A stretch of 64,000 nucleotides of DNA from Psychrobacter sp. JCM 18903 (GCF_000586475.1 NZ_BAWJ01000016.1:1-64000), one strand, 5' to 3'; positions 30,660 through 41,199 are shown, numbered from the stretch's first letter. Notes: generated from the letters alone by a model not told the origin. Numbers and translations: made by a program.

Positions 30660-31529
30660 ATGGATAATTCAATATCAACAACTGAAAAGTCAATCACAAT
30701 TGTTACTGCCTATTTTGATATTGGTAGAGGTGATTGGTCCACTGAAAAAGGACACCCTTCTCATCTACTTAGGGATAATCAAACATACCTATCATATTTT
30801 GAGAACTTAGCAAAACTCGATAATGAAATGGTTGTATTTACCTTTGAGGAAATGAAGCCTTATATCAGAAAATTAAGAGGTAACAAACCAACCAAGATCA
30901 TCATTATTGATTTAGAAAAAAAGTTTAGAAACTTACTAGATGAAATTAAATCGATAATTAACAGCAATAATTTCAAGAGTAAAATACCCGATAAACACAA
31001 GCTCAACCCTGAGTATTGGTCTGAAAAGTATGTCCTAGTAACTAATCTAAAAACTTACTTTGTAAACAAAGCTATTGAAGATTTTAACTTGTCTAATGAT
31101 CTGGTTGCTTGGGTAGACTTCGGATATTGTAGAGATAATACTACTCTGCTAGGTATTAATAATTGGTACTACCCTTTTGATGACTTACATGTTCATTTTT
31201 TCACATTAACAAAAGACAAGTTTTTTTTATTTTTTAACAATCCCAACTTCCCTCATACAAAAAACAAAGTTTTATCTGCTATTTTAAATAATAGAGCAGT
31301 TATCATAGGTGGCGTAACAGTAGCTAATCAAAATATTTGGAGAGAGTTCTTTAATGTTGTAAAAAATTGTCAAGAAGAATTATTTCAAAAAAACATTGTG
31401 GACGATGATCAAGGTGTTTATTTAATGTGTCATCTTAAGCAACCCAATCTATTTAAATTTCACTATCTTGGTAGAAATAGCAATGGTGAGCAAAATTGGT
31501 TTGGAACCATGCAAAAATTTCATGCTTAA
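30660..31529 (+). CDS. HtrL/YibB-family protein
   Basis: A 289-residue protein starting with KSITIVTAYFDIGRGDW, the hallmark opening of the HtrL/YibB family found in lipopolysaccharide regions; the middle block NDLVAWVDFGYCRD and the C-terminal VDDDQGVYLMC are also characteristic. The family is thought to belong to glycosyltransferase-like proteins, but the reaction is unproven. I start at ATG 30660, which follows the previous gene's stop by two bases. From here to about 35.3 kb the DNA is clearly more AT-rich than its neighbours, suggesting transfer. The 3' end is followed directly by an insertion sequence. Confidence 0.82.
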   Translation: MDNSISTTEKSITIVTAYFDIGRGDWSTEKGHPSHLLRDNQTYLSYFENLAKLDNEMVVFTFEEMKPYIRKLRGNKPTKIIIIDLEKKFRNLLDEIKSIINSNNFKSKIPDKHKLNPEYWSEKYVLVTNLKTYFVNKAIEDFNLSNDLVAWVDFGYCRDNTTLLGINNWYYPFDDLHVHFFTLTKDKFFLFFNNPNFPHTKNKVLSAILNNRAVIIGGVTVANQNIWREFFNVVKNCQEELFQKNIVDDDQGVYLMCHLKQPNLFKFHYLGRNSNGEQNWFGTMQKFHA

Positions 31530-31537
31530 TTTATTTA

Positions 31538-32251
31538 GAGGCTGTAGTAGATAAGCACTATGCTAGACTACTTTTATGAAGATAACCCGTTGTAAACTAA
31601 GTAAAAAAGTACAGCGAAGGCTCTTAGAGTTTTCACGGCTGAAGTGACTGCAAGAACAGCCGCAGATTTGCTCGACATTCAACCTAACACTGCGGCACTT
31701 TTTTATCATAAAATAAGACTTGTGATAGATTACCATCTCTCATTAGAAGCTGATGAGCTCTTTTAGGTGTAAGTCAAATTAGATGAAAGTTACTTTGGCG
31801 GCGTACGTAAAGGCAAAAGAGGTCGCGGGGCTGCTGGTAAGACAGCTGTATTTGGTATTCTAAAACGAAATGGTAAGGTTTATACCATTGTCGTAGCAGA
31901 CACCAAACAGACGACTCTAATGCCTGTCATCAAACGTAAAATCAAGCCTGACAGCTTTGTTTATACTGATAGTTATCGAAGTTACAATGCGTTAGATGTG
32001 AGCGAGTTTAAACATTTCAGAGTCAATCACTCTAAAGAGTTTACTTGCGGTAAAAACAATCACATCAATGGCATTGAGAACTTTTGGAATCAGTCTAAAA
32101 GAACACTCAGAAAATATAATGGGATCGATAAGAAGAACTTCCATTTATTTTTAAAAGAGTGCGAGTTTAGATTCAACTATGGATCACCGTCTACTCAGCT
32201 TAAAACGCTGAGAAAATGGTGTGATATTTAATCCTTATCTACTACAGCCCC
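31538..32251 (+). mobile_element. IS1595-family (IS1016-like) insertion sequence, degenerate
   Basis: A 714-bp element with inverted ends GAGGCTGTAGTAGATAAG and, reversed, GGGGCTGTAGTAGATAAG. An exact 8-bp target duplication TTTATTTA flanks it (31530-31537 and 32252-32259), the size expected for this family. The encoded transposase is broken by a frame change and two in-frame stops, so the copy is probably immobile on its own. It inserted at the junction of two convergent glycan genes. Confidence 0.93.
31576..32231 (+). pseudogene. IS1595/IS1016-type transposase remnant
   Basis: Starts MKITRCKLSKKVQRRLLEF, then the frame shifts near 31633 (one T missing in the run), continues TAEVTARTAADLLDIQPNT (a helix-turn-helix-like segment), and meets TAG (31764) and TAA (31770) before the catalytic core. 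The core is KLDESYFGGVRKGKRGRGAAG with the first Asp, VYTDSYRSYN with the second, and HINGIENFWNQSKRTL with the closing Asn/Glu region typical of IS1595. Only the last 103 residues form an open frame. The two stop codons are substitution-type and, unlike the frameshift, cannot be explained by a lost base, so this copy is truly inactive. Confidence 0.9.
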
Positions 32252-32252
32252 T

Positions 32253-33230
32253 TTATTTATATATATATCTATTTTTTAGATAGCCATAATAGGTTTGTTT
32301 TTCGAAATACTCTTCCTTGAAAGCCTCATGAATAGTCAACTTATGAATACTAGCTTGTGAAACTATTTTTTTGTATTCGTCTTCATTAAATTGCTTTTTT
32401 ATCTCAGATTGTAATAAATGTGGAAAAGTATCATCAATAACAGGAAATTCAAAATCTATAATTTTTGACTCCTTTAATTCATTAATCATTACTTGAAAGA
32501 AAAAGTAATACTCAATTTTACTTTCATTTTCCCAATAATAAAGCAGCAAGTCAACCAAGGTCTTTGTAATCATTGAGTTTGGCTTAGAAAACATAATACT
32601 ACTAAGATGTTTTACTTTAAATTCATCTCTCCAATTAAAGTAAAAATGTGTATCATTTGTACCCCAATTTTTATTAAGAGAGTTAGGATCACGGCTATAC
32701 ATAAAAAAATTACAGTTTGCATATTCCTTGGGTAGCCTATCTGTTAATAAAACGGAAGCATCTAGCCAAACCCCACCATAGATTGACAACAATGCAACAC
32801 GCAGCAAATCAGAAAAGAATACTGGTCTAAAAACTCCATTTTTACGTTTTTCATCAACAAACTCTGGAAGCTTTATATATTCATTTATGTTTTCATCAGT
32901 AATTCTGATAACCTGATAATCGTGAGCATGACTGTCTACTGAAGAAAAACATATTTCCACCATTTCCGGTAAATTTTCTAATCCCTGTCCCCAATATTGC
33001 CAAATAATTTTTTTGCCTACCAGTTCTTTTTTGATTGGTGGAGTATCATACTTTTCTATTTTTTTGTCAGCGTATTGATCAAAAACCATCCTCCAGTAAG
33101 AGGCTACTTTTTCTTGCTTAATTTTATCATCATACTGATAATTCCAGCGCTTCCTTACATTTCTAGGCACTAGGCCATTATAGAAAACCTTAAAGGGCTT
33201 ATTACGGATAACGTTAAAGATCTTTTGCAT
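32253..33230 (-). CDS. capsular polysaccharide synthesis-type glycosyltransferase
   Basis: A 325-residue GT-A-like protein of the Caps_synth/TcdA-like group. Diagnostic parts are KKIIWQYWGQGLENLPEMV near residue 75, FSDLLRVALLSIYGGVWLDASVLLT near residue 140 with the D-x-S/DxD-type metal site, and a C-terminal aromatic tail. It resembles enzymes transferring sugars with mannosyl- or galactosyl-like donors; the exact donor is unknown. AT-rich codon use. The stop codon lies within the 8-bp target duplication immediately outside the insertion sequence, so the IS landed on its final bases but left the frame intact. Confidence 0.85.
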   Translation of the reverse strand: MQKIFNVIRNKPFKVFYNGLVPRNVRKRWNYQYDDKIKQEKVASYWRMVFDQYADKKIEKYDTPPIKKELVGKKIIWQYWGQGLENLPEMVEICFSSVDSHAHDYQVIRITDENINEYIKLPEFVDEKRKNGVFRPVFFSDLLRVALLSIYGGVWLDASVLLTDRLPKEYANCNFFMYSRDPNSLNKNWGTNDTHFYFNWRDEFKVKHLSSIMFSKPNSMITKTLVDLLLYYWENESKIEYYFFFQVMINELKESKIIDFEFPVIDDTFPHLLQSEIKKQFNEDEYKKIVSQASIHKLTIHEAFKEEYFEKQTYYGYLKNRYIYK

Positions 33231-33233
33231 GGT

Positions 33234-34196
33234 CTACATACCTTTCAGAATTTTGTCTAATTTGGAACGTTTAATATTCAGAGTTATTCTTTGATGTATT
33301 CGCAGCTCTTTATTAGCAACAAGATAAAGCTCTGAGAAGTACTTATTGTATTGAGCATAGGTGTCTTTTAACAAATCTTCCTGATGGTTTTTAGCGATTT
33401 TATTTAACAGCCCTATATAACGTTTATATACTTTATACAGCAAATAATGATAGCCATCTTTTTCACTATCTCTCTGATAGTTTTCAACGCGATAAGTGAA
33501 AGCATATAAATAATCATCTACGTATTTTTTGTCGATATTCTTTAAAATAGACCCTTCACGCTCACGATACTTTATTACAGGCTGTTTTAAATAGCTATAT
33601 TGAAAACTCTTTAATGAGATATCAGTCATATACAAAATATCTTCAAAATTCAATCCTTCTTTAAACCTTATGTCTTGTATTATCTGTCTTCTAAAAACCT
33701 TATTCCAAACATGATTACTATTATTTTCAATAATATTATCTAAGAAGCTATTTCTCTTATTGATATAATTTTTATTAGACGTGCCTATAAACCCTTTTTT
33801 ATTTACCTCTTTTTTTCCTCGTAATGATACATAATCGGCACATAGCACATCCGAGTTCAATTTTTCTATTTGAGACATGACAGATTTATAAGCACCTTCG
33901 TACATAACATCATCAGAGTCAATAAACCAGATATACTCTGTTTGGCCCATATCGAAAAGCGCATTGCGTGTGTCTGACAAACCTCTATTATAAGGCGCAT
34001 CGAAGATTTGCACTTGAGGGTAATTTTCAAAACGCTTGATAATAGCTGCACTATTATCTGTCGAAGCATCGTTCATTATTAAAATAGATGCTCTAGTATC
34101 GATTTGAGTGAGTATTGATTCTATACACTCTTCTACATAATCCGCTACATTATAAACAGGTATTAAAATACCAATTGTTAGATCTTCTTTATTCAT
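33234..34196 (-). CDS. family 2 glycosyltransferase
   Basis: A GT-A-fold enzyme of 320 residues. The start LTIGILIPVYNVADYVEECIESIL and the nucleotide-sugar/metal motif IWFIDSDDVMYEGAY (D-S-D-D, near residue 95) are standard for GT2. The C-terminal half is lysine and tyrosine rich and predicted helical, typical of LPS/capsule enzymes. Stop and start of the flanking minus-strand genes are only 3 and 27 bases away, indicating an operon with the GT4 and Caps_synth-type genes. Acceptor and donor cannot be inferred. Confidence 0.9.
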   Translation of the reverse strand: MNKEDLTIGILIPVYNVADYVEECIESILTQIDTRASILIMNDASTDNSAAIIKRFENYPQVQIFDAPYNRGLSDTRNALFDMGQTEYIWFIDSDDVMYEGAYKSVMSQIEKLNSDVLCADYVSLRGKKEVNKKGFIGTSNKNYINKRNSFLDNIIENNSNHVWNKVFRRQIIQDIRFKEGLNFEDILYMTDISLKSFQYSYLKQPVIKYREREGSILKNIDKKYVDDYLYAFTYRVENYQRDSEKDGYHYLLYKVYKRYIGLLNKIAKNHQEDLLKDTYAQYNKYFSELYLVANKELRIHQRITLNIKRSKLDKILKGM

Positions 34197-34223
34197 ACAA
34201 CACTCACATTAAAAACTTTATAA

Positions 34224-35335
34224 TTAACAGCTTGTTAATAAATTCTGAAATAATTGATAATACGCTTGAGTGACCTGTTTTTTATCATAATGAACTAAAA
34301 CTTTCTCTCTAGCTGCCGTTGCTAGTGCTTGGTAGTTTGATGGATTAGATAGTACAGTCGCGATGATATTCGCCAGCTCTGTTGCTGCCCCGACTGGGAA
34401 CAAGAAGCCATCCTTGTTGTCTTCAATCAACTCCTTTACTCCCATTGCAGTACTTCCCATAACGACACAGCCACTTGCCATCGCTTCTAGCACCGCTAGG
34501 TTCAGCCCTTCAAAACGGCTCGACATGATAAATACTTTATGTTGTAGCAATAGCTTTTCAACTTCGCTACTGTACTCTATAAAGGTCACTTGTTCATGCA
34601 GCTCATAGCGAGCAACCAAATCATGTACTTCTCTTTGGTAACGCTTGCGCCCACTACCAACTAAGGTAAGAGTGGGATTGATGCCTTTTTGCTTTAAATG
34701 ATTCAGTGCTTCAATTAAAGTAACGTGATCCTTACTTTTAGCATATCTTCCCACCATAATCAGATCATGCGACCTTTCATTAACAGGTGCAAGATTCACA
34801 CCGCCAAATCGAGTGGTATCAATACCATTTGGGATGGCTTGAATGGGTGCGTGAAGACCCTGCTCAGATAAGACTTGGCTACGCCTTCAGAGACAGCCAC
34901 AATTCTAGCAGTTGATTTACTTAGTTTACGCGTTTGGTATATCTTCCAAGGTGTATAGCGCTCTTTAGAGTTGTGTTCCACTTGTACCAAGCAAGGTACT
35001 TGTGCCAATAGCCCTGCCCGTCTTCCCAGTAAATGCTCAGGAAACCCATGCGCAACCAATATATCAGGTCGCCATTGCGCACATAGTTTTTTTAATTCGT
35101 GAAGGGTCGCAAGATGGTTAGTACCTGTGACAACCTTGTAATCGATATCTTTACCTTCAAGTTCAGCAAGCTTTTCTGGTACGGTCGTTTTTTTGCGACG
35201 CAGTACTAACAGGTTTTCAGTCGATTCTATTTGATTGTGTGCCTCAACCAAATCAATAGCAACTTTCGTGGCTCCTGAAAAGCCACCAGTGACAAAATGT
35301 AAGACTCTCAACGGCTTCTCCATTAATCTATTCAA
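34224..35335 (-). CDS. family 4 glycosyltransferase (frame broken near 34865)
   Basis: A GT-B-fold retaining enzyme. The N-terminal acceptor domain begins with RVLHFVTGGFSGATKVAID and includes VAHGFPEHLLGRR; the C-terminal donor domain has DLIMVGRYAKSKDHVTLIEA and the E-x7-E motif FEGLNLAVLEAMASG. The two open frames meet where one base is missing in CTGAG near 34865 (YL-EQGLHAPIQAIPNGID). Full protein about 370 residues. A start at the second Met (MEKPLRVLHF) is likely. First gene of the minus-strand glycan operon. The next element upstream is a terminator. Confidence 0.87.
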
Positions 35336-35559
35336 AGTAAATCCAGACTTAGCTAAAAATAATGTTTTGTGACGCTCTCAATTTGAACGCACCTGCTTTA
35401 AGAATCGATATGCTAAGCAGCCGTGTTTGTAGATGGACACCATAGCTAGATATAGCTTGAAACTAAGCGACGTTATGATACCGCATCCATAAATTATGTG
35501 CGAGCGTATAGTTATAGTGTATGAACTTTACTTTAGAATACCGATTAATACCACTCAAC

Positions 35560-35595
35560 AAAAAAGCTAAGACTTAAAACAGTCTTAGCTTTTTT
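35560..35595. terminator. terminator between ilvE and the glycan operon
   Basis: Stem AAAAAGCTAAGACT paired with AGTCTTAGCTTTTT, 6-base loop, T-runs on both strands. On the minus strand it follows ilvE and precedes the glycan operon, so it separates the two units. Confidence 0.88.
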
Positions 35596-35620
35596 ATCTC
35601 ATACAACATAATTCTAAATA

Positions 35621-36550
35621 TTAATCAATAAAATTTAACCAATCCATATATTGCTCATTGCGACCATGTACTACATCAAAGTACAAGGTTTGTAGCTGCT
35701 CAGTCAAAGGTCCACGTCCACCATTGCCGATAGTACGGTCATCATATTCACGAATAGGTGTGACTTCAGCCGCCGTACCCGTCATGAATATCTCATCCGC
35801 CAAATAAAACTCATCACGAGTGATACGGCGTTCAACGACTTTGATGCCTAGATCATCGGCAAATTGAATGATAGTACGACGCGTGATTCCGTCAAGTGCA
35901 CCGCCCGCTAAATCTGGTGTATGCAATACACCATCTTTTACTAAGAATAAGTTTTCGCCTGCACCTTGGCAAACGTAACCCTGCGGATCCATCAAGATAG
36001 CTTCGTCATAACCATTACGAGTGACTTCTTGGTTTGCCATGATGGACACTGGATAGTTGCTCGAGGCTTTTGCCTTACACATGGTCACATTGGTCATATG
36101 ATGAGTAAATGAAGAGGTTTTTACACGGATGCCGTTCTTGATACCCTCTTCACCCAGATAAGCGCCCCAATGCCAAGCAGCAACCATCGCATTGATACTA
36201 TTATCACGTGACGATAAACCAAGCTTTTCTGCACCGACCCAAATGAGCGGACGAATATAGGCTTCTGCCAAGTTGTTTTGCTTGACCACATCTTTGTGCG
36301 CCTGCTCCAGAGTCGCTGCATCAAACGGTACATTCATTTGAAAGATTTTTGCAGAGCCTAACAGACGCTCTGTGTGTTCTTTCAGACGAAAAATAGCGGT
36401 GCGATTGTCAGCCGTCTGATACGCGCGCACGCCTTCAAACACCGCCATGCCATAATGCAAGCTATGTGTGAGCACATGGACTTTGGCATCTGGCTGTTCA
36501 ATCATTGTGCCATTCATCCAAAGCTTACCATCTTGTGTTGCCATATTCAT
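35621..36550 (-). CDS. ilvE: branched-chain amino acid aminotransferase
   Basis: PLP-dependent class IV transaminase of 309 residues that interconverts branched-chain amino acids and their keto acids. The PLP phosphate and cofactor segments are visible: HSLHYGMAVFEGVRAY near residue 30, the catalytic Lys in MCKAKASSNYPVS (about K160), DPQGYVCQGAGENLFLV and FMTGTAAEVTPIREYDD. The ribosome site before the ATG is weak, and a second Met two codons later is possible. A plain monocistronic layout with its own terminator. Complete frame. Confidence 0.95.
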   Translation of the reverse strand: MNMATQDGKLWMNGTMIEQPDAKVHVLTHSLHYGMAVFEGVRAYQTADNRTAIFRLKEHTERLLGSAKIFQMNVPFDAATLEQAHKDVVKQNNLAEAYIRPLIWVGAEKLGLSSRDNSINAMVAAWHWGAYLGEEGIKNGIRVKTSSFTHHMTNVTMCKAKASSNYPVSIMANQEVTRNGYDEAILMDPQGYVCQGAGENLFLVKDGVLHTPDLAGGALDGITRRTIIQFADDLGIKVVERRITRDEFYLADEIFMTGTAAEVTPIREYDDRTIGNGGRGPLTEQLQTLYFDVVHGRNEQYMDWLNFID

Positions 36551-36833
36551 TTTATAATCCTTATGTTAGCACTAACGGCTATTTTTTTAGGTATAGTCGA
36601 CGCACGTATAAATGCTTCGACTAGAGGTTTTGTTTAATCGTATTTATCAACATCATATGATAACACCGCAGCGTCAAATTTTATTGCTAAAATATAGTGT
36701 TATCCTTACTAAGAAATAACCAACAACTGACAGCTTTATCGTAATGTGTCGCCGATTATATCACTGGCGGTGCTAGCAAATGAAATCTTTTAGTTTGAGT
36801 ATCACAGGCTATTATTTATAAGCAAAAACCTTC

Positions 36834-39720
36834 TTAAGAATTGGGCGAATCGCCATCGGACAAATTAACACCCATCAAATGTTGCCATTGCGCTTGTACT
36901 AATGCTCGTGTTTCTTTCCACAGTGACTCATCAACCAATAGCGATTGCTCTGATAGTGCCAATTGATGAGTAGCAGCACGAATTCTGAGGTAGGCATCCG
37001 TTAAATCTTGGCAGACTTGCTCCTCCCAAATACCCAGTGATGCCACTTCTTCGAAAATACGAACGTTGTCGCTCCATTTGGTCAGGCTTGGATGCTCATG
37101 CGAATAAGCCAATACTGCAAATTGCGCTAAGAACTCAATGTCGATGATCCCGCCTGCATCTTGTTTAAGATGAAACTTACCTGCTTGTTGTTGCCATTGA
37201 CTGGTGCCCAGATGTTTTTGCATCTTAATACGCATACTGGTGACCTCTGTACGCACCTGCTCTATCGTGCGCGGTAATGATAATACGTCTCGGCGAATAT
37301 CACAAAAGCGTGCCGTCACTCGTTTGTCACCGCAAATCGCTCGCGCCCGTACCAAGCTTGATGCTCCCACGACCATGCCTTTTCTAGCTGATAGGTTTCA
37401 AAAGCATGATAAGACACCACCATCATGCCAGCATTACCTGAAGGACGCAGACGCATATCAATCTCATAAGCGCGGCCATCTCGAGTTTGGGTGTTGAGAT
37501 AGTTCATCAGCTTTTGTACCAAACGGGCAGCAAACTTCATACCGCTGACTGATTTTTCACCCGTGGTCATGCCCTGCTCTTTTATCTTATGCAAAAACAC
37601 CAGATCCAAATCTGAAGAATAAGACAGCTCTAGCCCGCCAAGCTTGCCATAACCAATGATGGCAAAACCGCAGTCCGCCTCGGTCACTGGATCGCCATCT
37701 TGACCAATAGGATAGCCGTAGCGTTTGACAATTTCTGCAAAAGCCCGTTCTAATGCGGCTTCTAGTACCACCGCTGCAATATACGTAAGAGAATCCGACA
37801 CCTTCATAATCGGACGCTCAGCCAATACATCACTGGCGGCAACCGCCAACACTTGGTTCTTCTTAAATAGTCTTAATACGCTGAGCAGCTCTTCTTCGTC
37901 ATTAGGCTCTACGCGCAATAGCTGTTGACGCAAAATATCGCGCAACTCTGGCTTGTCCGGCAAGTGGCGATAGCGCTGCTGTAAAAAAGTATCTAAGAGC
38001 ACAGGGTAATGTGCCAACTCTTTGGCAATCCAAGGACTGGCCGACAGCATGGGTATCAGCTCAATCGTTGCATTGGGATTTTCTGCAATCATCACCAAAT
38101 AGATAGAGCGACGACAAATCGCTTCGAGCAATGTAATGAGACGCGGCAAAGCGGTATTGGCCAATTGCTGCTGCTCTTGATGAGCGAGTAACGCATGGAT
38201 AATCACAGGATAAGCGTCATCCAACCGCTCGCGAGCCTCATCACTTAAGTTAGCAACCATCTTTGATTGCCAAAAATCTTGTAATAGCACTCGGTTTTCT
38301 GCCGTTAGCACATCATTCAATCGTGCAATCTGTTCATCAAGATGTTCGGGCTCAAGATCTGTGTCTTCATGATCCGGTACCTGACGTTCGGTCACCATAC
38401 GCTCAAAGGGAACATTGACGTTGTCTCGGTGGTGGTTAAGGGTATCTAACAGTGCGTTCCAATCGTCAAACCCAAGGGTAACTGCCAAGTTATGCTGCCA
38501 CTGCGATCATGTGGCAGGCGCTGAGTCTGTTGATCATTAATCGCTTGAATGGCGTGTTCAAGCCGACGTAAAAAACGATACGCGGCTTGGAGCTCTTGAT
38601 AAGTAGTCCTCTCTAGATACTCAAGCTTATGTAATACCTGCATTGCTTGTAAACAAGATTTCACCTGTAATTGAGGATGCCTGCCACCATAAATCAACTG
38701 AAAGGCCTGCACAATAAACTCAATGTCTCTGATACCACCAGCACCCAGCTTGATGTTATCCAAATCCTCCCGCTGAGCGACTTGGTTTTGAATAAGCGAT
38801 TTCATCTCCCTGAGCGCTGAAAAAGCACTATAATCCACGTAATAACGGAAAACAAAGGGCTTGATGAGCGCTTGTATCTCATCATAAAACGGCTGTTCTA
38901 GCTGCCCTACTACTCGCGCTTTTAGCCATGCAAAACGCTCCCATGCACGTCCATGCTGAGAGAAGTACTTCTGCAATGCGGATAAATGAATGGCCAAATC
39001 ACTACCGTCACCCCAAGGGCGCAGACGCATATCGACCCGAAAGACAAAGCCATCAGCCGTCTTTTGATCCAGTAATTTAATAATACCTTGACCAAGCCTT
39101 GTCATAAACCGCTTATTATCTATGCTGCGCGTGCCTTTTGATTTATCACCGCTGGTTACACCGCGAGCCTGATGAACAAAGATAAGATCGATATCACTCG
39201 ATAGGTTCAGCTCATGAGCGCCAAGCTTACCCATCGCCATAATCGCCATGTCATCAATTTGCACGTTACCTTTAGCATTGATAAAAGTCGGTTCGCCGTA
39301 CTGTTTAATCAAATGCTGGTAGGTATAATCTTTGGCAAATGAGATACAGCCGTCTGCAAACTCAGACAGCTCGTCGGTCAATTGCTCAAGTGCTATCAGT
39401 TGTAAGGCATCTTGCCAAATCCAGCGCATCATCAGCAGTGTACGTAGATGACGCAGGCCACTCATCACCTTCACTTCATCAGCAAGTTGGTAATTATCAT
39501 CTAACGTATAATCTTGAATCAAATCATCGATTTGCTGCCGAGTTAAGGTTTGATCTAACGGGTAGCTACGTAAAAACGTTTGGCATGAAACCGTTCGACT
39601 CTCCCAAATCTGATAAGCGAACTCGCTTGCCGTCTGCAATATTTGCAGCTGTTCGGCTGTATACTGACAATCTGTACCATGGGTCGCACGTGAAGGCATA
39701 GCGGACATAACTCCTTGCAT
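36834..39720 (-). CDS. glnE: bifunctional glutamine synthetase adenylyltransferase (two frame breaks)
   Basis: Nitrogen-regulation enzyme that adds AMP to and removes it from glutamine synthetase. Two nucleotidyltransferase domains are visible: the deadenylylase half with MGKLGAHELNLSSDIDLIF near residue 170 and the adenylylase half with YGKLGGLELSYSSDLDLVF. Three overlapping frames (39720-38446, 38488-37316, 37376-36834) join near 38498 and 37320, each by restoring one base in a GG or GGC context. The restored protein of about 962 residues is the usual length. Both motif blocks and the C-terminal helical domain (RAATHQLALSEQSLLVDE) are intact. Confidence 0.93.
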
Positions 39721-39915
39721 AGAGTGATAAGACTACGTGAACTTAGCGCATAAGTTTATCGTTTTTTCTTACGAAGCAGTCACAGCATCAACTAATGATA
39801 CGCAATATGTCAGTATTTAATATAAAACTACGTTTAATGACAGTGACCCTATTTGCTTTTGAGCGCTTTATGGTAGCATAAACAACTTTAGCGCAGATGA
39901 TTGAAAAGAGCTCTT

Positions 39916-40331
39916 ATGACAACCATGACCCCATTGCTTCTGATTACTGCTGATCCTAGCCACCCACTTGCCCATTTAGCGCTACGTTATGCACGCGCTT
40001 ATCTCAAAAATGCCGCCAATAATAAAGATACCAATGATAATGTCACCTTAAACGTGTTTTTTTATGGCGATGCGGCGCATACGGCCAATGGTTTACGCTG
40101 CAGTCGGCGGATCAAATTAATTTGACCAAAGAGTGGCAAACGCTCGCTGAGCAGTTCCAGTTAGCGCTGCCTGTCTGTGTCAGTACTGCACTCAGTCGCG
40201 GCATTAGCGACACGGATAACAGCAAACGCCATCAACTTAATGGTGACAACCTTGCCACCGGCTTTTCACTGGTCGGACTGAGTGAGCTTGCGATGATGAT
40301 GCAAGGCGACTGTCGTTTGATGCAGTTTTGA
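39916..40331 (+). CDS. tusD: TusD, sulphur-relay subunit (frame broken near 40100)
   Basis: DsrE-fold subunit of the TusBCD complex, which carries persulphide sulphur from TusA to TusE for 2-thiouridine formation in tRNA. The N-terminus PLLLITADPSHPLAHLALRY is typical, and the active Cys is in ALPVCVSTALSRG. A single lost G (TGGCAG read as TGCAG) near 40100 splits the frame; the joined protein has about 138 residues. The four tus genes follow in order D, C, B, E on this strand, with an inverted-repeat element between C and B. Confidence 0.87.
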
Positions 40332-40402
40332 TGACTTGCCGTGTAGACAAATTATATTTTATGATAATAGTTGTCAGCGACCAATTAAATTAGGAATTAA
40401 CC

Positions 40403-40726
40403 ATGAAATTATTAATTCAGCTGCTCACGCCGACTGAAATGGCGAGTTATGAAGGCTGTGCGCTTGCATTAACGCTAGCGACCTTTGGTCATGAAGTACA
40501 GCTGTATTTGGATGCGCCTGTTTTTGGCTTGTTGATGCAGCCTGCGTCGCGTTTGCATGGCATGATTCAGTCGCTTGAGCTATATGACATGCCAGCCGCT
40601 TGGCTACCTGACGATGTCTTTAGCGGGTGGGTCACAGGTATGCTGCCTATTGATTTGGCTTCACAATTGACATTGATACCTGAAGTGGTGAACGCTTCAG
40701 ATTTTGAGCAAATACTACGCTTTTAA
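40403..40726 (+). CDS. tusC: TusC-like sulphur-relay subunit
   Basis: A 107-residue DsrF/TusC-like protein beginning MKLLIQLLTPTEMASYEGC and containing GHEVQLYLDAPVFGLLM, the DsrE/F fold. It sits exactly where tusC is expected between tusD and tusB. The residues around the otherwise variable TusC site are conserved only loosely, so the assignment leans on position. The frame is intact, with AGGAATTAACC before the ATG. Confidence 0.82.
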   Translation: MKLLIQLLTPTEMASYEGCALALTLATFGHEVQLYLDAPVFGLLMQPASRLHGMIQSLELYDMPAAWLPDDVFSGWVTGMLPIDLASQLTLIPEVVNASDFEQILRF

Positions 40727-40758
40727 CCTCGCAATTTTATTTGTAATACTTTAAATAC

Positions 40759-40809
40759 TAGGGCGTGTCCTCATTTTAAAAATAAAGATGAGAATGAGGA
40801 CACGCCTTA
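40759..40809. mobile_element. 51-bp palindromic miniature of the MITE family
   Basis: Inverted repeat whose arms (GGCGTGTCCTCATT at 40762-40775 and the complement at 40793-40806) are the terminal repeats seen in the two 172-bp elements, with almost all the interior removed. It sits between tusC and tusB and could form a hairpin in the operon mRNA. No T-run follows, so it is not a typical terminator. Confidence 0.82.
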
Positions 40810-40840
40810 TCCTAAATCTAGCAACGAATCGGACACTGTT

Positions 40841-41199
40841 ATGGCAACTTTATATCAAATACACAGCACAATGGATACGCTCAGGCGCAGTGTCGATGAG
40901 ATGTCACGGACATGGCGCACCGGTGACAGTATTCTCTTGCTCGGTAGCACCGTGGCTTTTATCAGTTGGCTTGATGCTATTTGAGTGACAGTGAAATACA
41001 AGGCATCGCAAATATTTATGCCTTAGCCGATGATGTGGCGCAGCTGAGTACCAATACCAGTGCGAAGCTCAATCTAGAGACCAAGTTGAGTGGGCTGTTA
41101 ACCGATGAAGAATGGGTCAATCTAACTCAGAGTACCAATTTTAGTAATACCAATGCTAATAATGCGGGGCTTGATAAAGTAGTGACCATCGCCCTATGA
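40841..41199 (+). CDS. tusB: TusB, sulphur-relay subunit (frame broken near 40981)
   Basis: DsrH/TusB-like third subunit of the TusBCD sulphurtransferase. The N-terminal part MATLYQIHSTMDTL ends in a false stop (TGA after DAI); restoring one T in the TTTT run near 40981 continues with LSDSEIQGIANIYALADDVA and ends at 41199, about 119 residues. The final four bases overlap the start of tusE (ATGA). The short length and DsrH-like pattern, plus the gene order, support the call; sequence alone is weak. Confidence 0.82.
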
